Shown piece after piece: positions 19,762 through 27,568 of a stretch of DNA of 64,000 nucleotides; the first letter of the stretch is position 1, and the number at the start of each line of letters is the position of its first letter. The notes under the pieces are model-generated. The model did no database searches. It saw only the letters and a list, made by a program, of their open reading frames with translations, and had not been told where the DNA came from. Origin of the DNA: Streptomyces sp. MP131-18 (GTDB taxonomy: Bacteria > Actinomycetota > Actinomycetes > Streptomycetales > Streptomycetaceae). Where the stretch lies: positions 2,055,275-2,119,274 of the forward strand of contig NZ_LZNS01000001.1 in the NCBI RefSeq assembly GCF_001984575.1, in the 5' to 3' direction. Both the position numbers and the translations under genes were made by a program.

Positions 19762-22263
19762 ATGAGGGACACCGGCGCGCGGCGGCCTCCGGGCGATCCA
19801 CCGGACCCGGGCGGCGCGCGGACCATGGACGAACTGGTGGCGTGCCTGCGCGCGTTGCGCGGCTGGGCCGGGCTGTCGGAGCGCGAGGTGCACCGGCGCG
19901 TGAGCCGTGCACGCGCGGCGCGCGGCATTCCCGAGGTGCCCAGTTACGACACGGTGCACCGCTGTTTCCAGCAGGGCAGGGCGCGGCTGAATGTCGACCT
20001 CGTGGAGGACATCGCGCGCGCCCTGGTGGGTAACGAGGCCGCGGCCGGGCGGTGGCGCGGCGCGCACGCCAGGATCGTCGGCGCGGTGGCCGGCTCCGGG
20101 GTGGTGACGGTCGCGGACGCGCCGCCGGCCGACCTGCCCGCGTTCAGCGGGCGGCGCGACGCGTTGCGCGCGCTGCTCGGCGGCGGGGGCTCCCCGGCCG
20201 GGCTGCGGGTCATCGAGGGCATGGCGGGCGTCGGGAAGACGGCGCTCGCCGCGCGGGCCGCCCATCTGCTGCGGCGGCAGGGCGGTTTCGAGGCGACGCT
20301 GTGGGTCGACCTGAACGGTTACGCGCCCGATCTGCCGCCGGCCGATCCGCTGGCCGTGCTCGACGCGTCGCTGCGGCGGCTCGGCATGTCGGCGGACCGC
20401 GTCCGGCTGCTCACGCCGCAGGCGCGCGCCCGCGAGTTCCACCGGCGGCTGGCCGGCCGCCGCGTGCTGCTGGTGCTGGACAACGCGGGGGACGAGGAGC
20501 AGGTGCGCCCCTTGCTGCCGGAGGGCCCCGGCTGCCTGACGCTCGTGACGAGCCGCCGCAGCCTTCCCGGGCTGCCGGGGGCACTGCGGCTGCGCCTCGA
20601 CGTCTTCTCGCCCGGGGAGGCGATGGAGCTGCTGCGCCGCACGGCGGGCGCGGACCGCGTGGACACCGACCCGGGGACGGCCGCGCGGATCGCGGAGTCG
20701 GTCGGTCATCTGCCGCTGGCGCTCGGCGTGGTGGCGGGGCGGATCGGCGGCCGGTTCGGCTGGACGCTGGCGGACCATCTGGAGCAGTTGCTCGGGCACC
20801 GGGACCGGCTGCGTTCCGAGGACAGCGTGGAGCTGGCGCTGCGGCTGTCGTACGAGAGCCTGGCGCCCGGCTGCCGGCGTCTGTTCCGGGTGCTGGCCCT
20901 CGGCCCGCGGCCGGATCTGGACGTGTACGCCGCCGCCGCGCTGGCGGACGACGACCCGGCCGGGGTGCGGGCGCGCCTGGAGACGCTGCTTGCGGCCAAC
21001 CTGCTGCGCGAGCCCGTTCCCGGCCGGTACGCGTTCCACGATCTGGTGCGGATCTACGCGACGGCGCAGGCGCACGAGCACGACCCGGCGCACGCCCGGC
21101 GCGCCGCGCTGGCGCGGCTGCTCGACCACGACCGGCACGCCGCGTCGCTCGCGATGGACCACTTCGCGCCGTACGAGCGCCACCACCGGCCGCCGCCTGG
21201 CACCCCGGGCACGGTGCTGCCGCCCCTGCTGACCGACCGGCGGTCCGCGACGGCGTGGCTCGATGCGGAACGGGCGGGTCTGGTCGCCACGGCCCTGCAC
21301 GCGGCGGAGCACGGCCGGCCGGACCACACGGGCAAGATGTCGGCGATCCTCTTCCGTTACCTGGATGTCGGCGGGCACTACCAGGAGGCGGAGGCCCTGC
21401 ACACCCGCGCCGACCTGACGCCCGACCCGCACGACCGGGCGCAGGCGCTGGCGCGGCTCGGCGCGGTGCGCTGGCGGGTCGGCCGCGACCTGGACGCGAT
21501 CGAGGACTTCCAGCAGGCGCTGGCGGCGTTCCGCAGCGTCGGGGACCGGGTCGGCGAGGGCTGGGTGCTGGGCAATACCGGCGAGGTGCTCCAGCACGTG
21601 GGGCGGCTGTCCGAGGCGCGGGAGCACTTCGGACAGGCCCTCGGCATCGCGCGCCAGTTGCGGGCGCGGCGCGAGGAGGACGGCAAGCTCGGGGACCGCG
21701 GCGTGATGTACGAGCCACTGGGGCGCTACCCGAAGCAGTTCACGCATCCGCGCGAGGCGCTGGAGATGGGCCGGGAGATCCTGGGCATCGCGCGGCGCAT
21801 CGGGGACCGGGTCAGCGAGGGGCAGGTACTCGGCAGCCTGGGATCGATCCTGCGGCAGGACGGCCGCCCGGCCCAGGCGCTGAACCATCTGCGGCAGGCA
21901 CTGACGATCGCACGCGGCATCGGGCACCACGTGGCGGAGGTGGCGCTGCTGAACGAACTGGGCGCCACGCTGCGGGCGTTGCCGGGAGACGGCCGGTGGG
22001 CGCGGGCGGCGCGGTACTACCGGGAGGCGGCGGCGCGGGCCGGTGAGCTGGGCGACCGTTACGAGGGGGCGCGGGCGCACGAGGGCCTGGGGCACTGCCG
22101 GTCCGCGGCCGGCGACGCGCCCGGCGCACGCGCCGCTTGGCGCCGGGCGCACGCGCTGTTCGCGGAGCTCGGCACCCCGGAGGCGGAGGCGGTCGCGCGG
22201 CGGCTCGCCTCGCTCGACGCGGCGGACGTTCCCCTGCCGGAGTACCGGGACGAGCCGGGCTGA
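19762..22263 (+). CDS. AfsR-like NB-ARC/TPR regulator (no SARP domain)
   Basis: 833-aa STAND-type regulator. The ATG at 19762 has GGAGG 6 bases upstream; the open frame further 5' lacks homology. Residues about 10-95 form an XRE-like helical region (VACLRALRGWAGLSEREVHRRV...SYDTVHRCFQQGRARLNVDLVEDIARAL). NB-ARC: Walker A GMAGVGKTALAARAAH, Walker B VLLVLDNAGDE, sensor-like TLVTSRRSLPGLPGA, and GLPL-type GHLPLALGVVAGRI. C-terminal tetratricopeptide repeats run from about residue 500 (ALARLGAVRWRVGRDLDAIEDFQQAL and several copies with RLSEAREHFGQAL, GRPAQALNHLRQAL). Probably an ATP-switched sensor/activator; the classical AfsR DNA-binding SARP domain is missing. Target genes unknown. Confidence 0.92.
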   Translation: MRDTGARRPPGDPPDPGGARTMDELVACLRALRGWAGLSEREVHRRVSRARAARGIPEVPSYDTVHRCFQQGRARLNVDLVEDIARALVGNEAAAGRWRGAHARIVGAVAGSGVVTVADAPPADLPAFSGRRDALRALLGGGGSPAGLRVIEGMAGVGKTALAARAAHLLRRQGGFEATLWVDLNGYAPDLPPADPLAVLDASLRRLGMSADRVRLLTPQARAREFHRRLAGRRVLLVLDNAGDEEQVRPLLPEGPGCLTLVTSRRSLPGLPGALRLRLDVFSPGEAMELLRRTAGADRVDTDPGTAARIAESVGHLPLALGVVAGRIGGRFGWTLADHLEQLLGHRDRLRSEDSVELALRLSYESLAPGCRRLFRVLALGPRPDLDVYAAAALADDDPAGVRARLETLLAANLLREPVPGRYAFHDLVRIYATAQAHEHDPAHARRAALARLLDHDRHAASLAMDHFAPYERHHRPPPGTPGTVLPPLLTDRRSATAWLDAERAGLVATALHAAEHGRPDHTGKMSAILFRYLDVGGHYQEAEALHTRADLTPDPHDRAQALARLGAVRWRVGRDLDAIEDFQQALAAFRSVGDRVGEGWVLGNTGEVLQHVGRLSEAREHFGQALGIARQLRARREEDGKLGDRGVMYEPLGRYPKQFTHPREALEMGREILGIARRIGDRVSEGQVLGSLGSILRQDGRPAQALNHLRQALTIARGIGHHVAEVALLNELGATLRALPGDGRWARAARYYREAAARAGELGDRYEGARAHEGLGHCRSAAGDAPGARAAWRRAHALFAELGTPEAEAVARRLASLDAADVPLPEYRDEPG

Positions 22264-22277
22264 GGCGGCGGGTCGCC

Positions 22278-22922
22278 TCACCAACTGGGCCTGCGGACCT
22301 CGCCGTAGCCGCCGCCGTGCGGCCGGTCCTCCAGGTGCAGGTGCGGGCCCGTGGTGGCGCCGCTGTCGCCGACCTCGCCGATCCGCTGCCCGGCGCTGAC
22401 CCGGGCCCCGGCCTCGACGGAGCGGGCGGCGAGGTGGCAGTAGACGTAGTCCCGGCCGTTGTCGGCGCGCAGGCCGATCCACTGCCCGTAGGCGCCGCCC
22501 TCGCCGTTCGACCAGGCGATGGTGCCGCCGCGGACGGCGACCACGGGTGTCCCGGCCGGGGCCGCGTAGTCGTCGCCGGTGTGGAACCCGGCCGCGTAGC
22601 GGCTGTTGCGCACCCCGTACGGGTAGGTGATCTCGCGCCCGGGCACGGGCGAGGCGACCCGGCCCGCGGCACCGCCGGACCGCGTGCTGTTCGCGAAGCC
22701 GAGCCCGGCGAACGTCTTCGCCCCCGGCACCCCGTCCGCCCCGGCACCGCGCCAGCCCTGCGCCCGCTGGAACGCGGCGCACGCGGCCTTCGTCTGCTCG
22801 CCGTAGTACCCGGTGGCGCCCGCGGCGATGGCGAACCCCTTTGCCATGAGCGCCCGTTGGAACGCCGCCACGCAGCTGTCCCGGCTCCCGTACCTGACGT
22901 GCGCGAACGTGATGACCGCCAT
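22278..22922 (-). CDS. Peptidoglycan-binding/M23 metallopeptidase-like protein without signal peptide
   Basis: 214 aa from ATG 22922 (GGGGGGCGGC upstream). Residues about 1-75 form a PG-binding-like helical domain with CVAAFQRALMAKGF and 'YYGEQTKAACAAFQRAQGW...GADGVPGAKTFAGLG'. Residues about 100-214 are an M23/LytM beta-sandwich with zinc ligands HTGDDYAAPAGTP and the HLHLE motif. M23 enzymes cut peptidoglycan cross-links. Unusually, the N-terminus (MAVITFAHVRYGSRDSC) is not a signal peptide, and starts further upstream do not give one either. It may be released by lysis or a non-Sec route. Convergent with the regulator, 14 bp from its stop. Confidence 0.88.
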   Translation of the reverse strand: MAVITFAHVRYGSRDSCVAAFQRALMAKGFAIAAGATGYYGEQTKAACAAFQRAQGWRGAGADGVPGAKTFAGLGFANSTRSGGAAGRVASPVPGREITYPYGVRNSRYAAGFHTGDDYAAPAGTPVVAVRGGTIAWSNGEGGAYGQWIGLRADNGRDYVYCHLAARSVEAGARVSAGQRIGEVGDSGATTGPHLHLEDRPHGGGYGEVRRPSW

Positions 22923-23139
22923 GCCGCCCCCCGTTTCCCGGTTCCGCCCGGATTCTGGCAGCGATCTCTCCCCGCCTGAATAGCCCGGCAACCGGCCCTC
23001 GCCTCCGCCCGTTGTCGCACCCCGCCTCCACCAGAAGCGCGAGCCGGAGCGCAACGGCGCGGCGCGCCCCGGCCCGTGACCGGCGGGAACCGGACACGCC
23101 CGGGACCCCTCCCAGGCCGTCCCCCGTACGCTCGGGCGC

Positions 23140-24303
23140 ATGAGACGTGTGCGACGCCGCGCGATCGCGGAACGGGCGAGGGACGCCGGCCTCGGCGCCG
23201 TCCACCGGGTGCACTACGAGCGGCGGAGCTGGGTGACCGGCGGCGGCGCGCACCTGCTCGGACTTTTCATCGGCGTCGTCGTCTTCACCCCGCTCTACAT
23301 ACCCGCCGTCCTGCCGTTCCTTCTCGTCGGCGTCCCGCTGCTGCTCGTCTGCTGGGCGGCCTGGGTGTACCTGATGCCGCCCCGAAGCCTGACGGGGCGG
23401 CGCTGGTTCGCGGTCTGCGACGAGGGCCTGCTCCTCTGGTCCCGGCACAACGGGCAGCCCGCCGCCCTCGCGATCCCGTGGGAAATGATCGGCGGGGTGG
23501 AGGAGGGGGTGAACGACGCGCAGGGCGCCTTCTCGTTCCGGCTGTCCTGGCTGGAGGGCGAACGGCACCGGAAGGACCTCGCGCACGAACGTTCCCTCAC
23601 CGTCGGGGCGGTGATGGGCCGTTCCGGCCTGATCCGGGCCCTGCGGGCGCGGGGTGCGCTGCCGCGTCCCGTCGCCCGGCGGGTCGTGATCACCTCGGTG
23701 GCGCTCGGCTCGGCGGCCGTCCTGTCGTGGGCACTGATGCTGCTGCCTCCCGTCAACGACGCCGTCCTCGGCGACCTGCCGCGCGACCTCCGCGACTTCG
23801 CGCGCATCTGCGGGGAGGACGGCGAGGGCGGCGGCGAACCGTTCCCGCGCGCCGCCCCGTTCGAGCCCGGCGCGGAGCAGGAGCCGAGCCCGTGGGTGGC
23901 CATCGAGGACGAGTGGGATGAGCACTCGGCCACGGGCACGGAAACGGCGGAGCCGGAGTGGGGCGACGACGAGCCGGACGCGGACACGGTGCAACTGGTG
24001 GCGTGCGCCGCGGTGTCCGGGGCGGTGCCGGGCTCGGATATCTCCTGCCCGTACACGGAGGGACCGCTCGGGTTCGGCCCGGCCACCCAGTCCGTCGAGT
24101 TCGCCCAGGGCCGTTACCGCGTGACCGTCTACGAGGCGCGCACCGGCGACAAGGTCGGCGAGGGCGTGCTGGAGGGCGAGGACGACGTGGAGTGCTACGA
24201 GTACGTCTCCGCCGAGGAGGCCGGGCCCATCTACACCAGCCCCGAGTGGGACGCCTACGCGACCCTCCTCACCGAGGTCCAGGCCGCCCCCGCCGGCTCG
24301 TAG
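23140..24303 (+). CDS. Putative membrane protein of unknown function
   Basis: 387 aa. Two adjacent membrane segments at about residues 38-80 (HLLGLFIGVVVFTPLYIPAV, FLLVGVPLLLVCWAAWVYLM) and one near 195-212 (VVITSVALGSAAVLSWALMLL). Between them is a cytoplasmic domain resembling a PH-like fold (RRWFAVCDEGLLLWSRH...AIPWEMIGGVEEGV). The last 170 residues are acidic and low in complexity (EDEWDEHSATGTETAEPEWGDDEPDAD), then a compact C-terminal part with two Cys. No known family recognised; the start at ATG 23140 has a poor RBS. Confidence 0.75.
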   Translation: MRRVRRRAIAERARDAGLGAVHRVHYERRSWVTGGGAHLLGLFIGVVVFTPLYIPAVLPFLLVGVPLLLVCWAAWVYLMPPRSLTGRRWFAVCDEGLLLWSRHNGQPAALAIPWEMIGGVEEGVNDAQGAFSFRLSWLEGERHRKDLAHERSLTVGAVMGRSGLIRALRARGALPRPVARRVVITSVALGSAAVLSWALMLLPPVNDAVLGDLPRDLRDFARICGEDGEGGGEPFPRAAPFEPGAEQEPSPWVAIEDEWDEHSATGTETAEPEWGDDEPDADTVQLVACAAVSGAVPGSDISCPYTEGPLGFGPATQSVEFAQGRYRVTVYEARTGDKVGEGVLEGEDDVECYEYVSAEEAGPIYTSPEWDAYATLLTEVQAAPAGS

Positions 24304-24353
24304 CCGAACGGGACCCCGCCGGGCCCGCGTTCGCCCTGGCCGCTGCCGCCCCG

Positions 24354-24430
24354 GCGCATGGGTCGGCCGGTGATGCCCTGGATCGCGCCGAAGTCGCCGT
24401 CGCCGTCGTGGTGGAGAACGGCGCGGCGCC
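24354..24430 (-). pseudogene. Decayed C-terminal fragment of a PIN-domain (VapC-like) toxin
   Basis: Read leftward, this stretch encodes AVLHHDGDGDFGAIQGITGRPMR, which lines up with TVLHYDGDFDMVQGITGQSMRW at the C-terminus of the intact VapC at 31065-31481. The DNA shares the 16-mer GGCCGGTGATGCCCTG (24365-24380 and 31109-31124) and the 13-mer GAAGTCGCCGTCG, plus a 6-bp insertion here. No other PIN motif is present upstream, so the rest of the gene is gone. It marks the left edge of the uptake cassette. Confidence 0.75.
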
Positions 24431-24474
24431 TCGCGCGCACCCACATGCTCCGAACGCCAAGTGATCAGGCCCAC

Positions 24475-24495
24475 AAACGACAATCGTTGTCATTT
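24475..24495 (+). promoter_or_regulatory. Fur/Zur-family-like operator upstream of uptake operon
   Basis: A 21-bp imperfect palindrome, AAACGACAATCGTTGTCATTT, with 8 of 10 base pairs matched around a central C. The core CGACAAT-C-GTTGTCA fits the 7-1-7 layout bound by Fur-superfamily repressors (Fur, Zur, CatR). It lies about 97 bp before the first gene. Which metal or regulator is unknown; it does not match the IdeR/DmdR iron box TTAGGTTAGGCTAACCTAA. Confidence 0.6.
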
Positions 24496-24591
24496 TCTCT
24501 TCGGCTTGCCATCATCGTGCCGTTCGGCGCCGATCAGCGCCAGAGATCACCGGCTCGTGCCCCCTCGCGCGCCGGGTGGAGAAAGAGACGA

Positions 24592-25671
24592 GTGTCCTCC
24601 GTGCCCGCACTGCCCGACCGGCGATCCGGAAGAGTGCTCGCAGGCGCCCAAGCAGGTCTGATAGCCGCCGCCCTGCTCGTGCTCGTGCTCTCCGGGGCAA
24701 CCGGCCCGGCGGACGTGTCGTTGACCGAATCGGTGCAGATCGTCACCGGGCATCTGGTGCCCGGTCTCCCCTGGATGAGCGACGGATCGCTCACACCGCT
24801 CCAGGACCAGGCCGTCTGGCAGTTCCGACTGCCCCGCACACTTCTCGCCGGGCTGGCGGGAGCAGGTCTTGCCCTGGCCGGCACGCTGATGCAGGCGGTG
24901 GTGCGCAACCCGCTGGCCGAGCCGTACATCCTGGGGGTCTCGGCCGGTGCCGGGCTCGGCGCGGTCTCCGTGATCACGCTCGGGTCCGCCGCTCTGGCCG
25001 GCGTGACGCTGAGCACCGCCGCGTTCGCGGGAGCCCTCGCCGCGACCGCGGCCGTCTACCTGCTGGCCCGCCTGGACGGGGTGCTGGCGCCCACCCGGAT
25101 GATCCTGGCCGGGGTGGCGCTCGGCTCCCTGCTCAGCGCGGTGACGAGTTATCTGACGCTCACCACCGAGGCGCAGAACGTGTTCAGCGTGCTGTTCTTC
25201 CTGCTGGGCAGCGTGTCCGCGGCCGGCATGGACGACTTGGCCATCCCGGCGGGCGCGCTGGCCGCCGTCACCGTCTTCGCCCTGGCACGTGCCCGCGCGC
25301 TCAACGCGCTGCTGGTGGGCGACGAGAGTGCCACCGCGCTGGGGCTCAATGTCAGCAGGCTCAGGGCCCAGCTCATGATCGCCGCTGCCCTCCTGACCGG
25401 TGCCATCGTGTCCGTCAGCGGCGGCATCGGCTTCGTCGGGCTGGTCGTTCCGCACACCGCACGCATTCTCGTGGGCGCCGATCACCGCCGGATGCTGCCC
25501 ATCGCCGTGCTCGGCGGCGCCGTCTTCCTCATGGTCTGCGACCTGCTCGCCCGGACCGTCGCCGCCCCGGCCGAAATTCCGCTGGGGATCATCACCGCCA
25601 TCGTCGGTGCACCGTTCTTCCTCTGGCTGATCCGCCGGGGGCACGCCGGCCGAGCGGGGATGGACCGATGA
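24592..25671 (+). CDS. FecCD/BtuC-type ABC permease (metal-chelate uptake)
   Basis: 359-aa inner-membrane permease forming the channel of a siderophore/cobalamin-type importer. Hallmarks: FRLPRTLLAGLAGAGLALAG, then VVRNPLAEPYILGVSAGAGLGA, AGVALGSLLSAVTSY, VGDESATALGLNVSR, and GFVGLVVPHTARILVGADHR...PAEIPLGIITAIVGAPFF, all FecCD signatures, with about 10 membrane segments. I chose GTG 24592 (GGAGA upstream); GTG 24601 is an alternative and the frame stays open further 5' without homology. First gene of a five-gene operon behind a Fur/Zur-like palindrome. A single permease gene implies a homodimer. Confidence 0.95.
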   Translation: MSSVPALPDRRSGRVLAGAQAGLIAAALLVLVLSGATGPADVSLTESVQIVTGHLVPGLPWMSDGSLTPLQDQAVWQFRLPRTLLAGLAGAGLALAGTLMQAVVRNPLAEPYILGVSAGAGLGAVSVITLGSAALAGVTLSTAAFAGALAATAAVYLLARLDGVLAPTRMILAGVALGSLLSAVTSYLTLTTEAQNVFSVLFFLLGSVSAAGMDDLAIPAGALAAVTVFALARARALNALLVGDESATALGLNVSRLRAQLMIAAALLTGAIVSVSGGIGFVGLVVPHTARILVGADHRRMLPIAVLGGAVFLMVCDLLARTVAAPAEIPLGIITAIVGAPFFLWLIRRGHAGRAGMDR

Positions 25672-26495
25672 GGGTCGAATTCACGCATGTCGGCATCGCC
25701 CTCGGGGGCGCCCGGATCGTGGACGATGTCACGCTCACCGTGCCGCCGGGCCAGTTCCTCGGCCTGGTGGGCCCCAACGGCAGCGGCAAGTCGACGCTGC
25801 TGCGCGGCCTCTACCGCGTCCTCCGGCCCGCCACCGGCACCGTGCGCATCGACGGGCAGGACGTCTGGCGGCTTCCGCCCAGACGCGTGGCCCAGCACAT
25901 AGCGGTGATGACGCAGGAGACGGACACCGGCTTCGACCTGAACGTGCTCGACGTCGTCCTGCTGGGCCGCCTGCCGCACCAGGGCAGCTTCGGCGGGCAC
26001 ACGCGGCACGACCTCACCCTCGCTGCCGGGGCGCTGGGCCGCGTCGGCGCCGACCACCTGTCGCGCCGGACCTTCTCCGGTCTTTCGGGCGGCGAGAAGC
26101 AACGCGTCCTGCTCGCCCGCGCGCTGGTGCAGGAGAGCCAGGTCCTCGTGCTCGACGAGCCGACGAACCACCTGGACATCGCCTTTCAGCTGGAACTCAT
26201 GCGCATGGTCCGCGGCCTCGGCCTGACCACGCTGGCGGCGCTGCACGACCTCAATCTGGCGGCGTCCCACTGCGACGCGATCGCCGTGCTGCACCGTGGA
26301 CGGATCATCGCCGGGGGAACGCCGGCCGAGGTGCTCACCCCCGACTTGCTCCGCGAGGTCTTCGGCGTCCATGCACACCTGCTCAGCCATCCGGACACGG
26401 GGAAGCCGCTGATCGCCTTCTCCCCCGGGCACGAACCCGTATCAACCCCCGCCGGCCGCGCGGCCGCGCGGCCGAGGAGTGACACCCAGCCATGA
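25668..26495 (+). CDS. FecE/BtuD-type ABC ATPase (metal-chelate uptake)
   Basis: 275-aa ATPase that energises the preceding permease. Walker A GPNGSGKSTLLRGL, Q-loop VMTQET, signature LSGGEKQRVLLARAL, Walker B VLVLDEPTNHLD, H-loop LAALHDLNLAASHCD; the D-loop and the GGTPAEVLTPDLL tail are typical of siderophore/cobalamin ATPases. Start ATG overlaps the permease stop (ATGA) and the stop overlaps the next gene in the same way. Confidence 0.96.
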   Translation: MRVEFTHVGIALGGARIVDDVTLTVPPGQFLGLVGPNGSGKSTLLRGLYRVLRPATGTVRIDGQDVWRLPPRRVAQHIAVMTQETDTGFDLNVLDVVLLGRLPHQGSFGGHTRHDLTLAAGALGRVGADHLSRRTFSGLSGGEKQRVLLARALVQESQVLVLDEPTNHLDIAFQLELMRMVRGLGLTTLAALHDLNLAASHCDAIAVLHRGRIIAGGTPAEVLTPDLLREVFGVHAHLLSHPDTGKPLIAFSPGHEPVSTPAGRAAARPRSDTQP

Positions 26496-27568
26496 TCCGC
26501 TTTCCCAGATCCGCCCCGCACACCGGGCGTTCCCGCCCCCGCCTGCGGTCCGGAGCCGGGGCCGTCGCCGGCCTCGGCTGCCTCGTCGTACTGACCGCCA
26601 CCGCCTGCGGCTCGGGCGTCACCGAGGACGGGGAACGGACGGGCTCCGGCTCCGGCTCCGGCTCCGGAGAAACCGTGCTGACCAACTGCGCCAGGGACGT
26701 CAGCATCCCCGCCGTTCCCGAGGCGATCGTCGGGCTGAACCCGGCGCAGACCGAGCTGCTTCTGCGCCTCGGGCTCGGTGACCGGATCGTGGGGCAGGCC
26801 CAGACGGACACCGCTCCGCTGCCCGAGGAGCTACGGGACGAGGCGGCGCGGATACCCGTGCTCAGCGAGGACACTCCGCCCTCGCGGGAGGCGCTCCTCA
26901 ACGCGGACCCGGATTTCGTATTCGCCCCGACAGCCTACGAGTTCACCGCCGAGCAGGGCTTCGCCAGCCTCGAACAGCTCCAGGATGCCGGCGTCGCCGC
27001 CTGGATCGCGACGGGCGGCTGCCCGGAACGCCGCATGACCGGCACCGTCGACGACCTCTTCACCGACCTCACCGGGCTCGGACAGGCCCTCGACGCCGAG
27101 GAGGCCGCCGGGGAGCTGGCCGAAGAGGCGCGCACCACCCTGGACGACGTCGCGGCCCGGGTCTCCGACGGTGAGCCGCTGACGGTCGCCCAGGTCTACC
27201 TGGAGGGTGAGACTCTTTCCGCTATCGGTGCCGGGATCGAGTACGACATCGTCCGGCGGGCCGGCGGGAACAACGTGTTCGGCCCGGACGACGGCGCGTT
27301 CGCGGAATTCTTCGCGGCCCAGGTCAACCCGGAAACGATCGCGGAACGCGCCCCGCAGGCCCTGGTCTTCACCGTGCACGACGAGGAACACGAGCAGGCG
27401 ACCCGCGACTACCTGACCCGTACCTTCCCCGACATCCCGGCCGTGCGGGAGGACCGGCTGATCGCCGTGTCGGGAGCCGATGTCTTCCCGGGAAGCCTGG
27501 GCAACGTCACCGCCGTCCGGCAGATCGCGCAGGGCCTGTACCCCGACGCGTTCCGCGACGGGTCGTGA
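26492..27568 (+). CDS. Periplasmic-binding-fold substrate-binding lipoprotein (FecB/BtuF type)
   Basis: 358-aa lipoprotein that should capture the metal complex outside the membrane. The signal sequence ends TATAC at the lipid-modified Cys (about residue 33), followed by a Gly/Ser linker (TGSGSGSGSGE). The mature part is of class III binding-protein type: AIVGLNPAQTELLLRLGLGDRIVGQAQ, an ADPDFVFAPT-like hinge region, and GGNNVFGPD...AAQVNPETIAERAPQALVF. It contains NCARDVSIPAVPE, a start common to siderophore-type binding proteins. ATGA overlap upstream, GTGA overlap downstream. Ligand unknown. Confidence 0.94.
   Translation: MIRFPRSAPHTGRSRPRLRSGAGAVAGLGCLVVLTATACGSGVTEDGERTGSGSGSGSGETVLTNCARDVSIPAVPEAIVGLNPAQTELLLRLGLGDRIVGQAQTDTAPLPEELRDEAARIPVLSEDTPPSREALLNADPDFVFAPTAYEFTAEQGFASLEQLQDAGVAAWIATGGCPERRMTGTVDDLFTDLTGLGQALDAEEAAGELAEEARTTLDDVAARVSDGEPLTVAQVYLEGETLSAIGAGIEYDIVRRAGGNNVFGPDDGAFAEFFAAQVNPETIAERAPQALVFTVHDEEHEQATRDYLTRTFPDIPAVREDRLIAVSGADVFPGSLGNVTAVRQIAQGLYPDAFRDGS

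Noticed and set aside
19735..24483. A 1582-codon open frame on the minus strand
   Set aside because: It overlaps the NB-ARC regulator and its neighbours, has Arg/Pro/Gln-biased low-complexity composition and no domain. High GC produces such shadows because stop codons are rare.
24475..24495. IdeR/DmdR iron box
   Set aside because: It lacks the TTAGGTTAGGCTAACCTAA pattern; the 7-1-7 symmetry fits Fur-type proteins.
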